Assembly (NCBI GenBank): GCA_021823555.1
Contig: JAKANW010000003.1
Coordinates: 1-18,663, forward strand
Source: Chloroflexota bacterium
Lineage (GTDB): Bacteria > Chloroflexota > Anaerolineae > Anaerolineales > Villigracilaceae
Length of the DNA stretch: 18,663 nucleotides
Direction of reading: 5' to 3'
Under the pieces are notes generated by a model that did not search any database, was not told the DNA's origin, and was given only the letters and a program-made list of their open reading frames with translations. The translations under genes and the position numbers were made by a program. The number at the start of each line of letters is the position of its first letter. Positions within the stretch are counted from its first letter, which is position 1. Shown here in pieces: positions 1 through 6,885 of this stretch.

Positions 1-2
1 TG

Positions 3-647
3 ATCGCCTGGATAGGCCTCTCTGTTCGCCGCCGCGCCTGGGGCATGCTGGCGGCCATCATCTGGTTTTTTGGTTATCTTTGGTTGTACGTTTCCCGCTT
101 GCCGGTTTATCAGCATGGCCGTTATATTATGCCCGCCATGCCGATTTTCTTCTTGATGGGCTTGTTGGCTTTGGTGGATTTTGTCCAATCGAAACAGTTT
201 GGCCGTTATCACTGGTTTGTGCAGACCATCTGGCAGGCTAGTGTTCTGTTTACGTCGCTCGCGTTTATTGCCATGGGCGCGAATTCTTACGCACAGGATG
301 TGGCCGTGATCGAGAGCGAGATGGTCACCTCTGCCCGGTGGGCCGCTAGGAATATTCCGCCGGATGCTGTCATTGCCGCACACGATATCGGTGCTCTGGG
401 TTATTTTGATGACCATAAATTAGTTGATCTGGCCGGCTTGATTTCGCCCGAGGTTATCCCCTTTATTCGGGATGAGAAAAAGCTGGCGGTCTTTCTGAAC
501 GAACAGCAGGCAGATTATTTGATCGCGTTCCCGGATTTTTATCCACAATTGGTGAAAGAAGCCCAACCTGTCTTTACGAGCGGAGGAGATTTCGCTCCCA
601 GATTCGGCGAAGATAATATGACAATCTATCGTTGGAAGCGGCCTTAA
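3..647 (+). CDS. C-terminal part of a polytopic membrane protein, probable GT-C (GT39-like) glycosyltransferase (5' end outside window)
   Basis: The frame is open to the left window edge, so the gene begins upstream and the ATG at 45 is probably internal. About 214 residues are visible. The first half holds two or three hydrophobic helices, one just after the loop YVSRLPVYQHGRYIMPAMP, which is typical of the last membrane segments of lipid-linked-sugar glycosyltransferases. The C-terminal soluble part contains ARWAARNIPPDAVIAAHDIG and GYFDDHKLVDLAGLISP, a block I associate with the C-terminal domain of GT39/PMT-like proteins of Chloroflexota. Such enzymes move sugar from a polyprenyl-phosphate donor outside the membrane. 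The catalytic N-terminal loop with its acidic residues is outside the window, so the activity is inferred. The gap to the response regulator is 57 bases, with no clear terminator. Confidence 0.6.
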   Translation: MAWIGLSVRRRAWGMLAAIIWFFGYLWLYVSRLPVYQHGRYIMPAMPIFFLMGLLALVDFVQSKQFGRYHWFVQTIWQASVLFTSLAFIAMGANSYAQDVAVIESEMVTSARWAARNIPPDAVIAAHDIGALGYFDDHKLVDLAGLISPEVIPFIRDEKKLAVFLNEQQADYLIAFPDFYPQLVKEAQPVFTSGGDFAPRFGEDNMTIYRWKRP

Positions 648-704
648 TCGGTTAAAATAGAATTTGACAATTCTTCGATATTCTGATTTGGAAATGGGTC
701 AGGG

Positions 705-1406
705 ATGAACCGGATTACTCTTTTGGTTGTTGATGACCATCCTTTGTTCCGACAAGGGGTGGTAGATGCACTCTCTCTCGAATCGGATATGGCTGTCGTA
801 GCGCAGTCGGCGAATGGGGAGGAGGGTCTTTCCCTGATTCGTACTCTGCGCCCAACGGTCGCCGTTTTGGATGTTAACCTGCCCGGTATGAATGGCCAGC
901 AGATCACCCATCTGGTGACCCAGGAAAAACTGCCCACTCGCGTCCTGTTGATGACCGGCTACGATGATGTGGAGCAGGCCATCCATGCAGCTCTGGCAGG
1001 CGCGGCGGCTTACTGTTCCAAGGATATCCAGCCGCAGAGTCTGCCGCGTATCATCCGCGAAGTGGTGGATGGAAAGTACGTGATAGGCGAGCAGGTTATG
1101 AATCGCCGCGAATTGGAACAATGGGTGGAAGATCAAATGGAGGGTGCGCGTAGTTCCTATAGTGAACCGGGCAGCCCATTCCATCCCCTATCCGACCGGG
1201 AAATGGAAGTCCTGGCTTGCGTTGTACGCGGCTTGAGCAATAAAGAAATCGCCAGTTTACTTGGGATCAGTCACCAGACGGTCAAGAACCACGTAACGGC
1301 CATCCTGCGCAAATTCGGTGTTGAAGACCGCACACAGGCTGTTGTTTATGCATTAAAGCGCGGCTGGGTGACCCTTAAAGATGCAAAATTTGGAAACGAG
1401 GAGTAA
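705..1406 (+). CDS. NarL/FixJ-family DNA-binding response regulator
   Basis: The protein has 233 residues in the standard receiver plus LuxR-type helix-turn-helix layout. The receiver (about 4-120) has the acidic pair D10-D11, phospho-acceptor D56 (VAVLDVNLPGMNG), switch T84 and K106 (SKD). The output domain (about 161-221) carries the LuxR signature from PLSDREMEVL through GLSNKEIASLLGISHQTVK and ends RTQAVVYALKRGW. A linker rich in charged residues joins them. All phosphorylation residues are present, so it should be a normal phosphorylation-dependent activator or repressor. The gene stops 8 bases before a HisKA_3 sensor kinase, its likely partner. The ribosome-binding site is weak (cAGGG directly before ATG). 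The target genes are unknown; the flp/tad pilus genes just downstream are the obvious candidates by position only. Confidence 0.92.
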   Translation: MNRITLLVVDDHPLFRQGVVDALSLESDMAVVAQSANGEEGLSLIRTLRPTVAVLDVNLPGMNGQQITHLVTQEKLPTRVLLMTGYDDVEQAIHAALAGAAAYCSKDIQPQSLPRIIREVVDGKYVIGEQVMNRRELEQWVEDQMEGARSSYSEPGSPFHPLSDREMEVLACVVRGLSNKEIASLLGISHQTVKNHVTAILRKFGVEDRTQAVVYALKRGWVTLKDAKFGNEE

Positions 1407-1414
1407 GCGTTCCG

Positions 1415-2446
1415 ATGACTCTTAATGAACTCGAAAGTCCCGATTCCAGTAGCGCGATAAATTTCCAGACAGAATTAGATGAGACCCAGCGCGCTTTGCG
1501 GGAAGTGACTTTGATGATCGAGCAGAGCCAGGTGGAGGTGACCAAGCTTACCCAGCGTAACGCGGCAATTACTGCACATTTACAGCAGGTGCAAAACAAG
1601 CTTGGGCAAATGTCGGCGGAGGAAACCCGTATGGCCTACGACTCCGCTTTGGATGCCCAGCAGCGCCTGTTCGTGATGCGCGGACAGTTGGAAAAATTGC
1701 AAAATGATAAACTGCATCTTGAAAAATATGCTGTAGTTTTGGGACAGGTTATTTCACTGAGCGGCGCTCCGGCGGCATCTGCAACCGGGAGCGGAAAAAG
1801 CCAAATGAACAGTATCGAAATGGTTGTTAACGCACAGGAAGCGGAGCGCCAACGCCTTTCCCGCCAGATGCACGATGGCCCGGCCCAGGCCTTGTCCAAT
1901 TTCATTTTACAGACCGAAATTGCAATGCGCCTGTTGGATGCTGACCCGGCCCAGGCAAAAGATGAGTTGGGGAGTCTGAAAGTGGCAGCTATGACTACGT
2001 TCCAAAAGGTGCGTAATTTCATATCTGAATTGCGTCCGATGATGCTGGATGATCTTGGATTTGTTCCAACCATTCGAAAGTATGTGGATACTTTCAAAGA
2101 GCAGACGGGGTTGGATGTGAGTTTAACCATCACGGGCACAGAACGCCGCCTTGAACCTTATATTGAGGTGATGTTGTTTCGCGCGATTCAGGAGCTGCTT
2201 GGTAACGCGGCTCGCCATAGTCAAGCTACTGTGGTAAAGGTCCAGGCGGACCTTGGGAATGAAGCGATTCGAGTCACTGTGGATGATAACGGGAAAGGTT
2301 TCGATGTCGAGACTTTGAAGGAAACCAACAATTTAGGTCTGAAATTAATTCGAGATCGTGCTGAGTTGCTGGGAGGAAATTTTGAGGTAGATGCCCAAGT
2401 TGGAAAGGGGACACGAGTTTCCTTTAGCGTGCCGGGTACCGGGTAA
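1415..2446 (+). CDS. soluble NarL-family (HisKA_3) sensor histidine kinase
   Basis: The protein has 343 residues with no membrane segment. Residues about 15-110 are heptad-rich and rich in E, Q, K and L, predicting a long coiled coil. A short G/S/A-rich hinge (about 115-130) follows. The HisKA_3 helix starts near 140 and has the phospho-acceptor H153 in RQMHDGPAQ. The ATPase domain shows N box N264 (ELLGNAARHS), G1 box D291-G295 (VDDNGKGFD) and G2 box near G308 (NNLGLKLIRDRAELLGG). This is a DegS-like plan: a cytoplasmic kinase whose coiled coil may sense a partner or internal signal. There is no PAS, GAF or HAMP domain. GAGGAG at 1398-1403 lies within the end of the regulator gene, so the two are translated as one unit. 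Partnership with the upstream regulator is inferred from adjacency. Confidence 0.92.
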   Translation: MTLNELESPDSSSAINFQTELDETQRALREVTLMIEQSQVEVTKLTQRNAAITAHLQQVQNKLGQMSAEETRMAYDSALDAQQRLFVMRGQLEKLQNDKLHLEKYAVVLGQVISLSGAPAASATGSGKSQMNSIEMVVNAQEAERQRLSRQMHDGPAQALSNFILQTEIAMRLLDADPAQAKDELGSLKVAAMTTFQKVRNFISELRPMMLDDLGFVPTIRKYVDTFKEQTGLDVSLTITGTERRLEPYIEVMLFRAIQELLGNAARHSQATVVKVQADLGNEAIRVTVDDNGKGFDVETLKETNNLGLKLIRDRAELLGGNFEVDAQVGKGTRVSFSVPGTG

Positions 2447-2471
2447 AATTGCACTTTCGTCAGGCTAACAT

Positions 2472-2487
2472 AATTGTAAAGACAATT
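2472..2487. promoter_or_regulatory. inverted repeat upstream of the flp promoter
   Basis: AATTGT (2472-2477) and ACAATT (2482-2487) are perfect inverted copies around AAAG. The centre is about 25 bases upstream of the -35-like TTGCTA. Two short half-sites at this distance fit an activator site, but six-base A/T-rich repeats also arise by chance. Binding by the adjacent response regulator is a guess. Confidence 0.25.
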
Positions 2488-2500
2488 CACTTCCAAGCTC

Positions 2501-2530
2501 TTGCTATATGCCATCCAAGCTTGCTATAAT
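2501..2530 (+). promoter_or_regulatory. extended -10 promoter of flp
   Basis: TGCTATAAT at 2522-2530 is an extended -10 element (TGn plus consensus TATAAT), with a partial -35 TTGCTA at 2501-2506 and an 18-base spacer. Transcription should start near 2537, giving a leader of about 50 bases with AAAGGAGAT at 2571-2579. The -35 and -10 regions look like two copies of one sequence: TCCAAGCtcTTGCTATAT at 2492-2509 and TCCAAGCTTGCTATAAT at 2514-2530. No activity data exist, but this is the best promoter match in the window. Confidence 0.6.
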
Positions 2531-2588
2531 ACTGGCAACTCTGAGGAAGGCCTCCCGGAGAATTCAAAAGAAAGGAGATACAAAAGCC

Positions 2589-2744
2589 ATGTTATTTGCC
2601 CCGAAAGAAAAAGGCCAGGGCCTGGTTGAGTACGCTTTGATCCTTGTTTTGGTAGCCATCGTTGTTATCGCGGCTCTCATGATCTTGGGCCCGATCATTG
2701 GTGGTGTCTTCAGCAAGATTAACAGCAGCCTCTCCGGCGTGTAA
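2589..2744 (+). CDS. flp: Flp/Fap-type (type IVb) pilin
   Basis: This is a 51-residue prepilin, the structural subunit of Tad pili. The short leader MLFAPKEKG is followed by QGLVEYALILVLVAIVVIAA. This matches the Flp prepilin rule of cleavage after glycine with E-Y at mature positions 5 and 6: G9 is before the cut, and E14 and Y15 follow. The mature product would be 42 residues, nearly all a single hydrophobic helix, with a short tail ending SKINSSLSGV. I chose ATG 2589 because AAAGGAG lies about 11 bases upstream. An in-frame ATG at 2508 would start inside the promoter and add a charged extension not seen in pilins. The gene is bounded by its own promoter and a terminator, so pilin can be made in excess over the assembly proteins encoded downstream. 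Confidence 0.93.
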   Translation: MLFAPKEKGQGLVEYALILVLVAIVVIAALMILGPIIGGVFSKINSSLSGV

Positions 2745-2770
2745 TCTGAACCGTTCCATTTGAGCAAAAG

Positions 2771-2800
2771 GCAGCCCTGTGAAAACAGGGCTGCTTCATT
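2771..2800 (+). terminator. intrinsic terminator after flp
   Basis: GCAGCCCTGT (2771-2780) and ACAGGGCTGC (2785-2794) form a perfect 10-bp stem closed by a GAAA tetraloop, followed by TTCATT. The T-run is short, so termination may be partial. It starts 26 bases after the pilin stop codon and separates flp from the assembly operon. Confidence 0.75.
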
Positions 2801-2994
2801 AATCAGGGATTTCTGCAACCCGTAAATTGAGATGCAAGGGTGGGGATTGTAGTTCTGAATGAATCTCTGTTTTTTTCCCTTTGCGTAAGTTTAAACTCTG
2901 TTTATTACTACCGATCTCAGTTTTCGCCTATAATATTTCCCAATAAAATGGCACCGGTTTGCAAATTTCAGGCTTTTTGCCATCCAATAAGCCC

Positions 2995-3014
2995 TGGCTG
3001 AATCGAATTAGCCA
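2995..3014. promoter_or_regulatory. 20-bp imperfect dyad, candidate operator of the tad operon
   Basis: TGGCTGAATCGAATTAGCCA has 8 of 10 symmetric pairs matching, centred between 3004 and 3005. It ends where the -35 region of the TATAAT at 3038 should begin. Length and placement fit a dimeric activator such as a LuxR-type regulator. No protein partner can be shown from sequence. Confidence 0.4.
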
Positions 3015-3037
3015 ATATGATTTTGTTATTTTTCTTG

Positions 3038-3043
3038 TATAAT
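3038..3043 (+). promoter_or_regulatory. -10 element of the tad operon promoter
   Basis: Consensus TATAAT lies 62 bases before the cpaB start. The -35 position (about 3015-3020) has no good match to TTGACA, which fits an activator-dependent promoter. A second TATAAT at 2929-2934, with a weak TTACTA at 2905-2910, is an alternative start. Confidence 0.4.
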
Positions 3044-3071
3044 CCCTATGATATACCATATACTATACGAG

Positions 3072-3091
3072 CTTTGCGCATAGTGGCAAAG
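3072..3091 (+). promoter_or_regulatory. small leader hairpin next to the cpaB ribosome-binding site
   Basis: CTTTGC (3072-3077) and GCAAAG (3086-3091) form a 6-bp stem with an 8-base loop. The GAGGAG ribosome-binding site (3093-3098) begins two bases after the stem. It could tune translation or be chance. Confidence 0.25.
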
Positions 3092-3105
3092 AGAGGAGAA
3101 CTCAT

Positions 3106-4164
3106 ATGCGTCGCGGAAGAATCTTGATATTTTTGCTTCTGATAGTCGTGGTCGGTTTGGGGTTGGGCTTTTTTGTCCTGAACCAATTCTTGCAGACCCG
3201 ACAGCCTCAACAGCCCACGTTTGTCGACGTTTATATTGCTGGCCAGAACATTCCACAAGGTGGAGATATTACCGAGGCGGTTCTTTCGACAATCTCGATT
3301 CCACAAGACAAGGTTGTTGACAAAATGTTCACGACCAATGAACTAGCTCAGTTGACTTCCAATAAAGTGGCCCGTTATCCCTTGGATCAGGGAGTAGTCT
3401 TGACCGAGGCGATGATCGTGGACAAATCTGCAGCTGTTTCAATCGCTGGTCCTCAATGGGCTGCACTTGTGCCTCCCGGCATGACGGCTGTCTCAATCCC
3501 TGCCAGTCGCCTCTCACTGGCTGGTTTTGGTATAGCCGATGGCGCTCATGTGAATGTAACAGCTTGTTTTCTGTTTGTGGATGTGGACCCTAGTTTTCAA
3601 TCTGTACTTCCTAATAACGTGGCGGTCCTTAATGGTACCGGTATTGTTAATGGTCAATTGCCAGTCCTGTCTCTCGGTCCTTCTTCCAGCGCGAGCGGCC
3701 CTCAGGGTCGTTTGGAGCTGGACCCATCGCTTCAACAGCCGTTCTATTTAATCCCATCTGAAGCGCCGCGTCCTCGCTCTGTTTGCCAATTGCTGTTACA
3801 GGATGTGGTTGTCCTTAAGGCCGGCAACTTCCCGACAACAACGACAACAACTGCTGAAACTCAACCAGCGGCTCCGCAATCTCAGCAAAGCTCAACCCCC
3901 ACGACCCCTGATTTGGTAACTTTGATTGTTTCTCCGCAGGATTCGATTACCTTGACCTATCTAAATTATACAAATGCTCAGATTCAACTGGCGCTCCGCA
4001 ATCCGAACGATCAATCACGCCAGGCTACAGAGGCCGCAACACTTCAATTCCTGTTGGGGCAGTATAATATTCCCGTACCTGCCAAATTACCGTACGCCAT
4101 GGAGCCACGTATCGACAAGTTGGTAGCTCCTACATTGCCGAACGACCAGCCTGCTGCTAAATAG
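3106..4164 (+). CDS. cpaB: Flp pilus assembly protein CpaB/RcpC (SAF domain)
   Basis: The protein has 352 residues. Basic MRRGR is followed by one membrane helix (about 6-26), with the rest predicted outside the membrane. An SAF domain spans about 38-105 (VDVYIAGQNIPQGGDIT and ARYPLDQGVVLTEAMI). The RcpC-like core follows, with VPPGMTAVSIPASRL near 122 and GAHVNVTACF near 146. A threonine- and glutamine-rich linker lies at about 242-268, including six threonines in a row. A final segment runs from VTLIVSPQDSITLTYLN. CpaB is a conserved periplasmic or extracellular component of Tad systems, near the secretin in diderms. No secretin is seen here, so it probably supports the pilus at the membrane or wall. 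The gene has a strong ribosome-binding site, GAGGAG at 3093-3098, and is first in the operon. Confidence 0.88.
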   Translation: MRRGRILIFLLLIVVVGLGLGFFVLNQFLQTRQPQQPTFVDVYIAGQNIPQGGDITEAVLSTISIPQDKVVDKMFTTNELAQLTSNKVARYPLDQGVVLTEAMIVDKSAAVSIAGPQWAALVPPGMTAVSIPASRLSLAGFGIADGAHVNVTACFLFVDVDPSFQSVLPNNVAVLNGTGIVNGQLPVLSLGPSSSASGPQGRLELDPSLQQPFYLIPSEAPRPRSVCQLLLQDVVVLKAGNFPTTTTTTAETQPAAPQSQQSSTPTTPDLVTLIVSPQDSITLTYLNYTNAQIQLALRNPNDQSRQATEAATLQFLLGQYNIPVPAKLPYAMEPRIDKLVAPTLPNDQPAAK

Positions 4165-4200
4165 ATTTAATTCTTTTACTAGAGATAGAGGTATTACTGT

Positions 4201-5445
4201 ATGCCTTCCGATAAGATCCGGGTTTTGATAGTGGATGATATTGCTGAAACCCGGGAGAATGTACGAAAGTTGCTTCAATTCGAAGCTGATGTTGAGGTTG
4301 TGGGGGCAGCGCGCTCCGGCAAAGAAGGGATTCAACTCTCTCAAGAGTTGGATCCAGACGTTGTGCTGATGGATATAAACATGCCGGATGTTGACGGCAT
4401 TACTGCAACTGAAACCATCCGGCATCGTTCGCCTCACATTCAGGTCGTAATACTTTCTGTGCAAGGCGATCAAAACTATATGCGCCGAGCCATGTTAGCT
4501 GGTGCGCGCGATTTCCTGACCAAACCCCCGATGGGTGATGAACTCATCTCGGCAATCCGACGCGCCGGGGATATGGCGCGTGCCGAAAGGTCAAAGAATG
4601 TGCAGGGGCGTGGCGCGCCGGTGTCCCCTGGCTTACCGACTTCAGTGGCTGTGTTGCCTGAGTTATTGCAGGGCAAGGTAGTGACCGTTTATAGTCCGAA
4701 AGGCGGCGTCGGTACCACTACACTGGCTGTCAACCTGGCGATTGCCCTTCATAACGAGGACACGCGCGTCGTCCTGGTGGATTCGAATCTCCAGTTTGGG
4801 GATGTCGCGGTTTTTGTGAATGAGCAGGGAAAGAATACGATTGTTGAAATCGCTCCGCGCATTGACGAACTGGATGCAGAGATCATTGAAGAAATCATGA
4901 TTAAGCATGAGGCATCTGGCATTCACATCCTGGCAGCCCCGCAGCGACCTGAACACGCTGAAAAAGTTACCGCCGACCAATTCGCCAGGGTTTTACATTT
5001 GCTCAAACAACTTTATGCTTATGTTGTAGTGGATACGGCTTCGGTTCTAACGGATATCACGCTGACCGCGATTGACAATAGTGACGTGGTTGTTTTGGTG
5101 ACGACACAGGAAATCCCATCCATAAAGAACGTGAGTTTGTGCCTTGACTTGCTGCATACCATGGGCGTGTCACGGGATCGTCTCGTACTGGCAATGAACC
5201 GCTTTGATAAACGCATTGCCATCACCCCGGAACGCGTGAGCAAAAATTTGAAACAGGATGTGGCAGCCGTCATCCCTCTGGACGAGCGTGTGGTGATTAA
5301 TGCGGTCAACCGGGGTGTGCCTTTTATGATTGACAATAAGACACAGGCGGTCGCTCGTGGCGTTTATGCATTAGCGGAATCTGTGCGCGGACGCGTTGCT
5401 GCTTTGGAAACTGAACAGGATTCATCGAATGTAGGTAGGCGCTAA
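4201..5445 (+). CDS. cpaE: CpaE/TadZ-type pilus localisation ATPase with N-terminal receiver domain
   Basis: The protein has 414 residues. Residues about 6-125 form a receiver with acidic D12-D13, phospho-acceptor D58 (VVLMDINMPDVDG), S86 and K108 (LTKPP). All key residues are present, unlike many CpaE proteins whose receiver is degenerate. After a linker of about 35 residues comes a ParA/MinD-like ATPase (about 158-400). Its P-loop reads YSPKGGVGTTTLAVNLA, with signature lysine K167. The second lysine of the usual KGGVGKT motif is T172 here. LVDSNLQFGD and VVVDTASVLTD are the switch motifs. CpaE/TadZ proteins place the Tad machinery in the cell. An intact receiver suggests that phosphorylation, perhaps by the upstream kinase, could affect this. 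It sits 36 bases after cpaB. Confidence 0.88.
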   Translation: MPSDKIRVLIVDDIAETRENVRKLLQFEADVEVVGAARSGKEGIQLSQELDPDVVLMDINMPDVDGITATETIRHRSPHIQVVILSVQGDQNYMRRAMLAGARDFLTKPPMGDELISAIRRAGDMARAERSKNVQGRGAPVSPGLPTSVAVLPELLQGKVVTVYSPKGGVGTTTLAVNLAIALHNEDTRVVLVDSNLQFGDVAVFVNEQGKNTIVEIAPRIDELDAEIIEEIMIKHEASGIHILAAPQRPEHAEKVTADQFARVLHLLKQLYAYVVVDTASVLTDITLTAIDNSDVVVLVTTQEIPSIKNVSLCLDLLHTMGVSRDRLVLAMNRFDKRIAITPERVSKNLKQDVAAVIPLDERVVINAVNRGVPFMIDNKTQAVARGVYALAESVRGRVAALETEQDSSNVGRR

Positions 5446-5454
5446 GGAGCAAGT

Positions 5455-6882
5455 ATGTCGTTGCTTAAACGTATTGAACAGGGACAGAGTCAGGGACAGA
5501 ACGGGTCGCCTGCTCCACAGCGAGGTGGAGGCCAAGCAGGTTCTGGAGATAGTTCGCGGCTCTCCTCTTTACAGGCTCGTCGCGTCAGTGCCCCAACCAC
5601 TTCTCCTCAAGTTGGCTCTTACTTTGACTTGAAGACGCGCGTCCAGAACAAATTACTGGCAGAGCTCGATCCTTCGATGGATATCAGTAAAACCGAGGAT
5701 GTACGCAGGACGATCCAGGACTTGTTCGAGCAAATCCTGACGGATGAGAATATTGTTCTATCCCGGCCGGAACGCGCACGGCTTTTTGAGCAAATTTCTG
5801 CTGAGATACTGGGGTTTGGACCTCTTCAGCCCTTACTGGAGGATGAAACCATTACGGAAATTATGGTTAATGGGGCCAAGAATATTTACATTGAACGCAA
5901 GGGAAAGATCCACCGGGTGCCGGTTACTTTTGAGAACAACGAGCATGTTTTACGTATTATTGATCGCATCGTTGCTCCGCTGGGCCGTCGTATTGACGAA
6001 GCCAGCCCCTATGTTGACGCCCGCCTCCCGGATGGTTCTCGTGTGAATGCGGTCATCGCGCCAGTTTCCCTGGTCGGCCCCGTGTTGACCATTCGTAAAT
6101 TTTCACGCAACCCGATCACTCTTGAACAATTAATGCAGTTTGGTTCGATTACGGCTGAAGCCCTCCAATTCTTAAAGGCCTGTGTGGAGTCGCGATTGAA
6201 CGTTGTGATTTCCGGAGGCACGGGTTCTGGTAAAACCACGCTCCTCAACATCCTCTCGAGTTTTATCCCCTCCGACGAACGTATTGTGACGATTGAGAAC
6301 GCGGCAGAATTGCAGCTTCGTCAGGAGCATGTAGTCACCCTGGAATCGCGTCCACCGAACATTGAAGGTCGCGGCGAAATCACCATCCGCCAATTGGTGA
6401 TCAACTCCCTTCGTATGCGCCCGGATCGTATCATCGTCGGCGAAATTCGCGATGAAGCCGCGCTGGATATGCTTCAGGCAATGAATACTGGTCAAGATGG
6501 CTCCATGACAACTTTGCACTCGAATGGCCCACGCGACACCTTATCCCGCCTTGAAACAATGACCCTGATGGCCGGCATGGAGCTTCCGTCTCGCGCGATT
6601 CGCGAGCAAATTTCCTCAGCTATTGACCTGGTAGTTCATCAGGACCGTATGCGTGACGGTACGCGTAAAGTGGTTTATATTACCGAAGTCAGCGGCATGG
6701 AAGGCGACGTAATTACCATGACAGATCTATTCGCCTTTGAGCAAACAGGTATTGACAATGGGCAGATTGTTGGGCGACTCCGCCCGACAGGTTTGCGGCC
6801 AAAGTTTATGGATAAAATTGAGGCAGCCGGTATCCATTTGCCTCCCTCTATTTTTGGCATTGGCGAACGCCGGCGTTATTAA
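5455..6882 (+). CDS. cpaF: Tad pilus secretion/assembly ATPase CpaF (TadA)
   Basis: The protein has 475 residues and is the cytoplasmic motor that powers Flp pilus extension and possibly retraction. The first 55 residues are low-complexity G/Q/S. An N-terminal domain (about 60-215) includes [20 protein letters not shown] and [17 protein letters not shown]. The Walker A is GGTGSGKTT (254-262, K260). Walker [17 protein letters not shown] contains E330. The His-box region is [17 protein letters not shown] (345-361), followed by [16 protein letters not shown]. These are the complete hallmarks of the VirB11-like/CpaF family at normal length. AAGGAG overlaps the stop region of cpaE and leads into ATG 5455, so the two are co-translated. 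Confidence 0.96.
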   Translation: MSLLKRIEQGQSQGQNGSPAPQRGGGQAGSGDSSRLSSLQARRVSAPTTSPQVGSYFDLKTRVQNKLLAELDPSMDISKTEDVRRTIQDLFEQILTDENIVLSRPERARLFEQISAEILGFGPLQPLLEDETITEIMVNGAKNIYIERKGKIHRVPVTFENNEHVLRIIDRIVAPLGRRIDEASPYVDARLPDGSRVNAVIAPVSLVGPVLTIRKFSRNPITLEQLMQFGSITAEALQFLKACVESRLNVVISGGTGSGKTTLLNILSSFIPSDERIVTIENAAELQLRQEHVVTLESRPPNIEGRGEITIRQLVINSLRMRPDRIIVGEIRDEAALDMLQAMNTGQDGSMTTLHSNGPRDTLSRLETMTLMAGMELPSRAIREQISSAIDLVVHQDRMRDGTRKVVYITEVSGMEGDVITMTDLFAFEQTGIDNGQIVGRLRPTGLRPKFMDKIEAAGIHLPPSIFGIGERRRY

Positions 6883-6885
6883 TCT

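Larger units (their letters stand above)
2801..3105 (+). other. non-coding interval upstream of the tad assembly operon
   Basis: No convincing gene is present. The stretch is A/T-rich and holds two TATAAT boxes (2929-2934 and 3038-3043), a 20-bp imperfect dyad (2995-3014) and a small hairpin in the leader (3072-3091). A 10-base word TGCCATCCAA at 2978-2987 also occurs at 2509-2518 in the flp promoter. In both places TCAGGCT (2460-2466 and 2968-2974) precedes it. I looked for a cyclic-di-GMP riboswitch core and did not see one. Confidence 0.5.

Noticed and set aside
664..669. Perfect TTGACA upstream of the response regulator gene
   Set aside because: No reasonable -10 lies 16-18 bases downstream (the bases there are TTTGGA). 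TAAAAT at 653-658 has only a TTGGAA 15 bases upstream. I do not call a promoter.
2508..2588. In-frame upstream start for the Flp pilin (78 residues)
   Set aside because: The ATG at 2508 lies within the promoter, and the extension is unlike any pilin leader. ATG 2589 has a proper ribosome-binding site.
2801..3105. Possible cyclic-di-GMP riboswitch before the tad operon
   Set aside because: GCAAAG occurs in the leader, but the other conserved core elements and the three-helix layout are missing.
3835..3862. ACAACAACG-type microrepeat in cpaB
   Set aside because: It encodes the threonine run of a linker, a normal low-complexity feature rather than a separate element.
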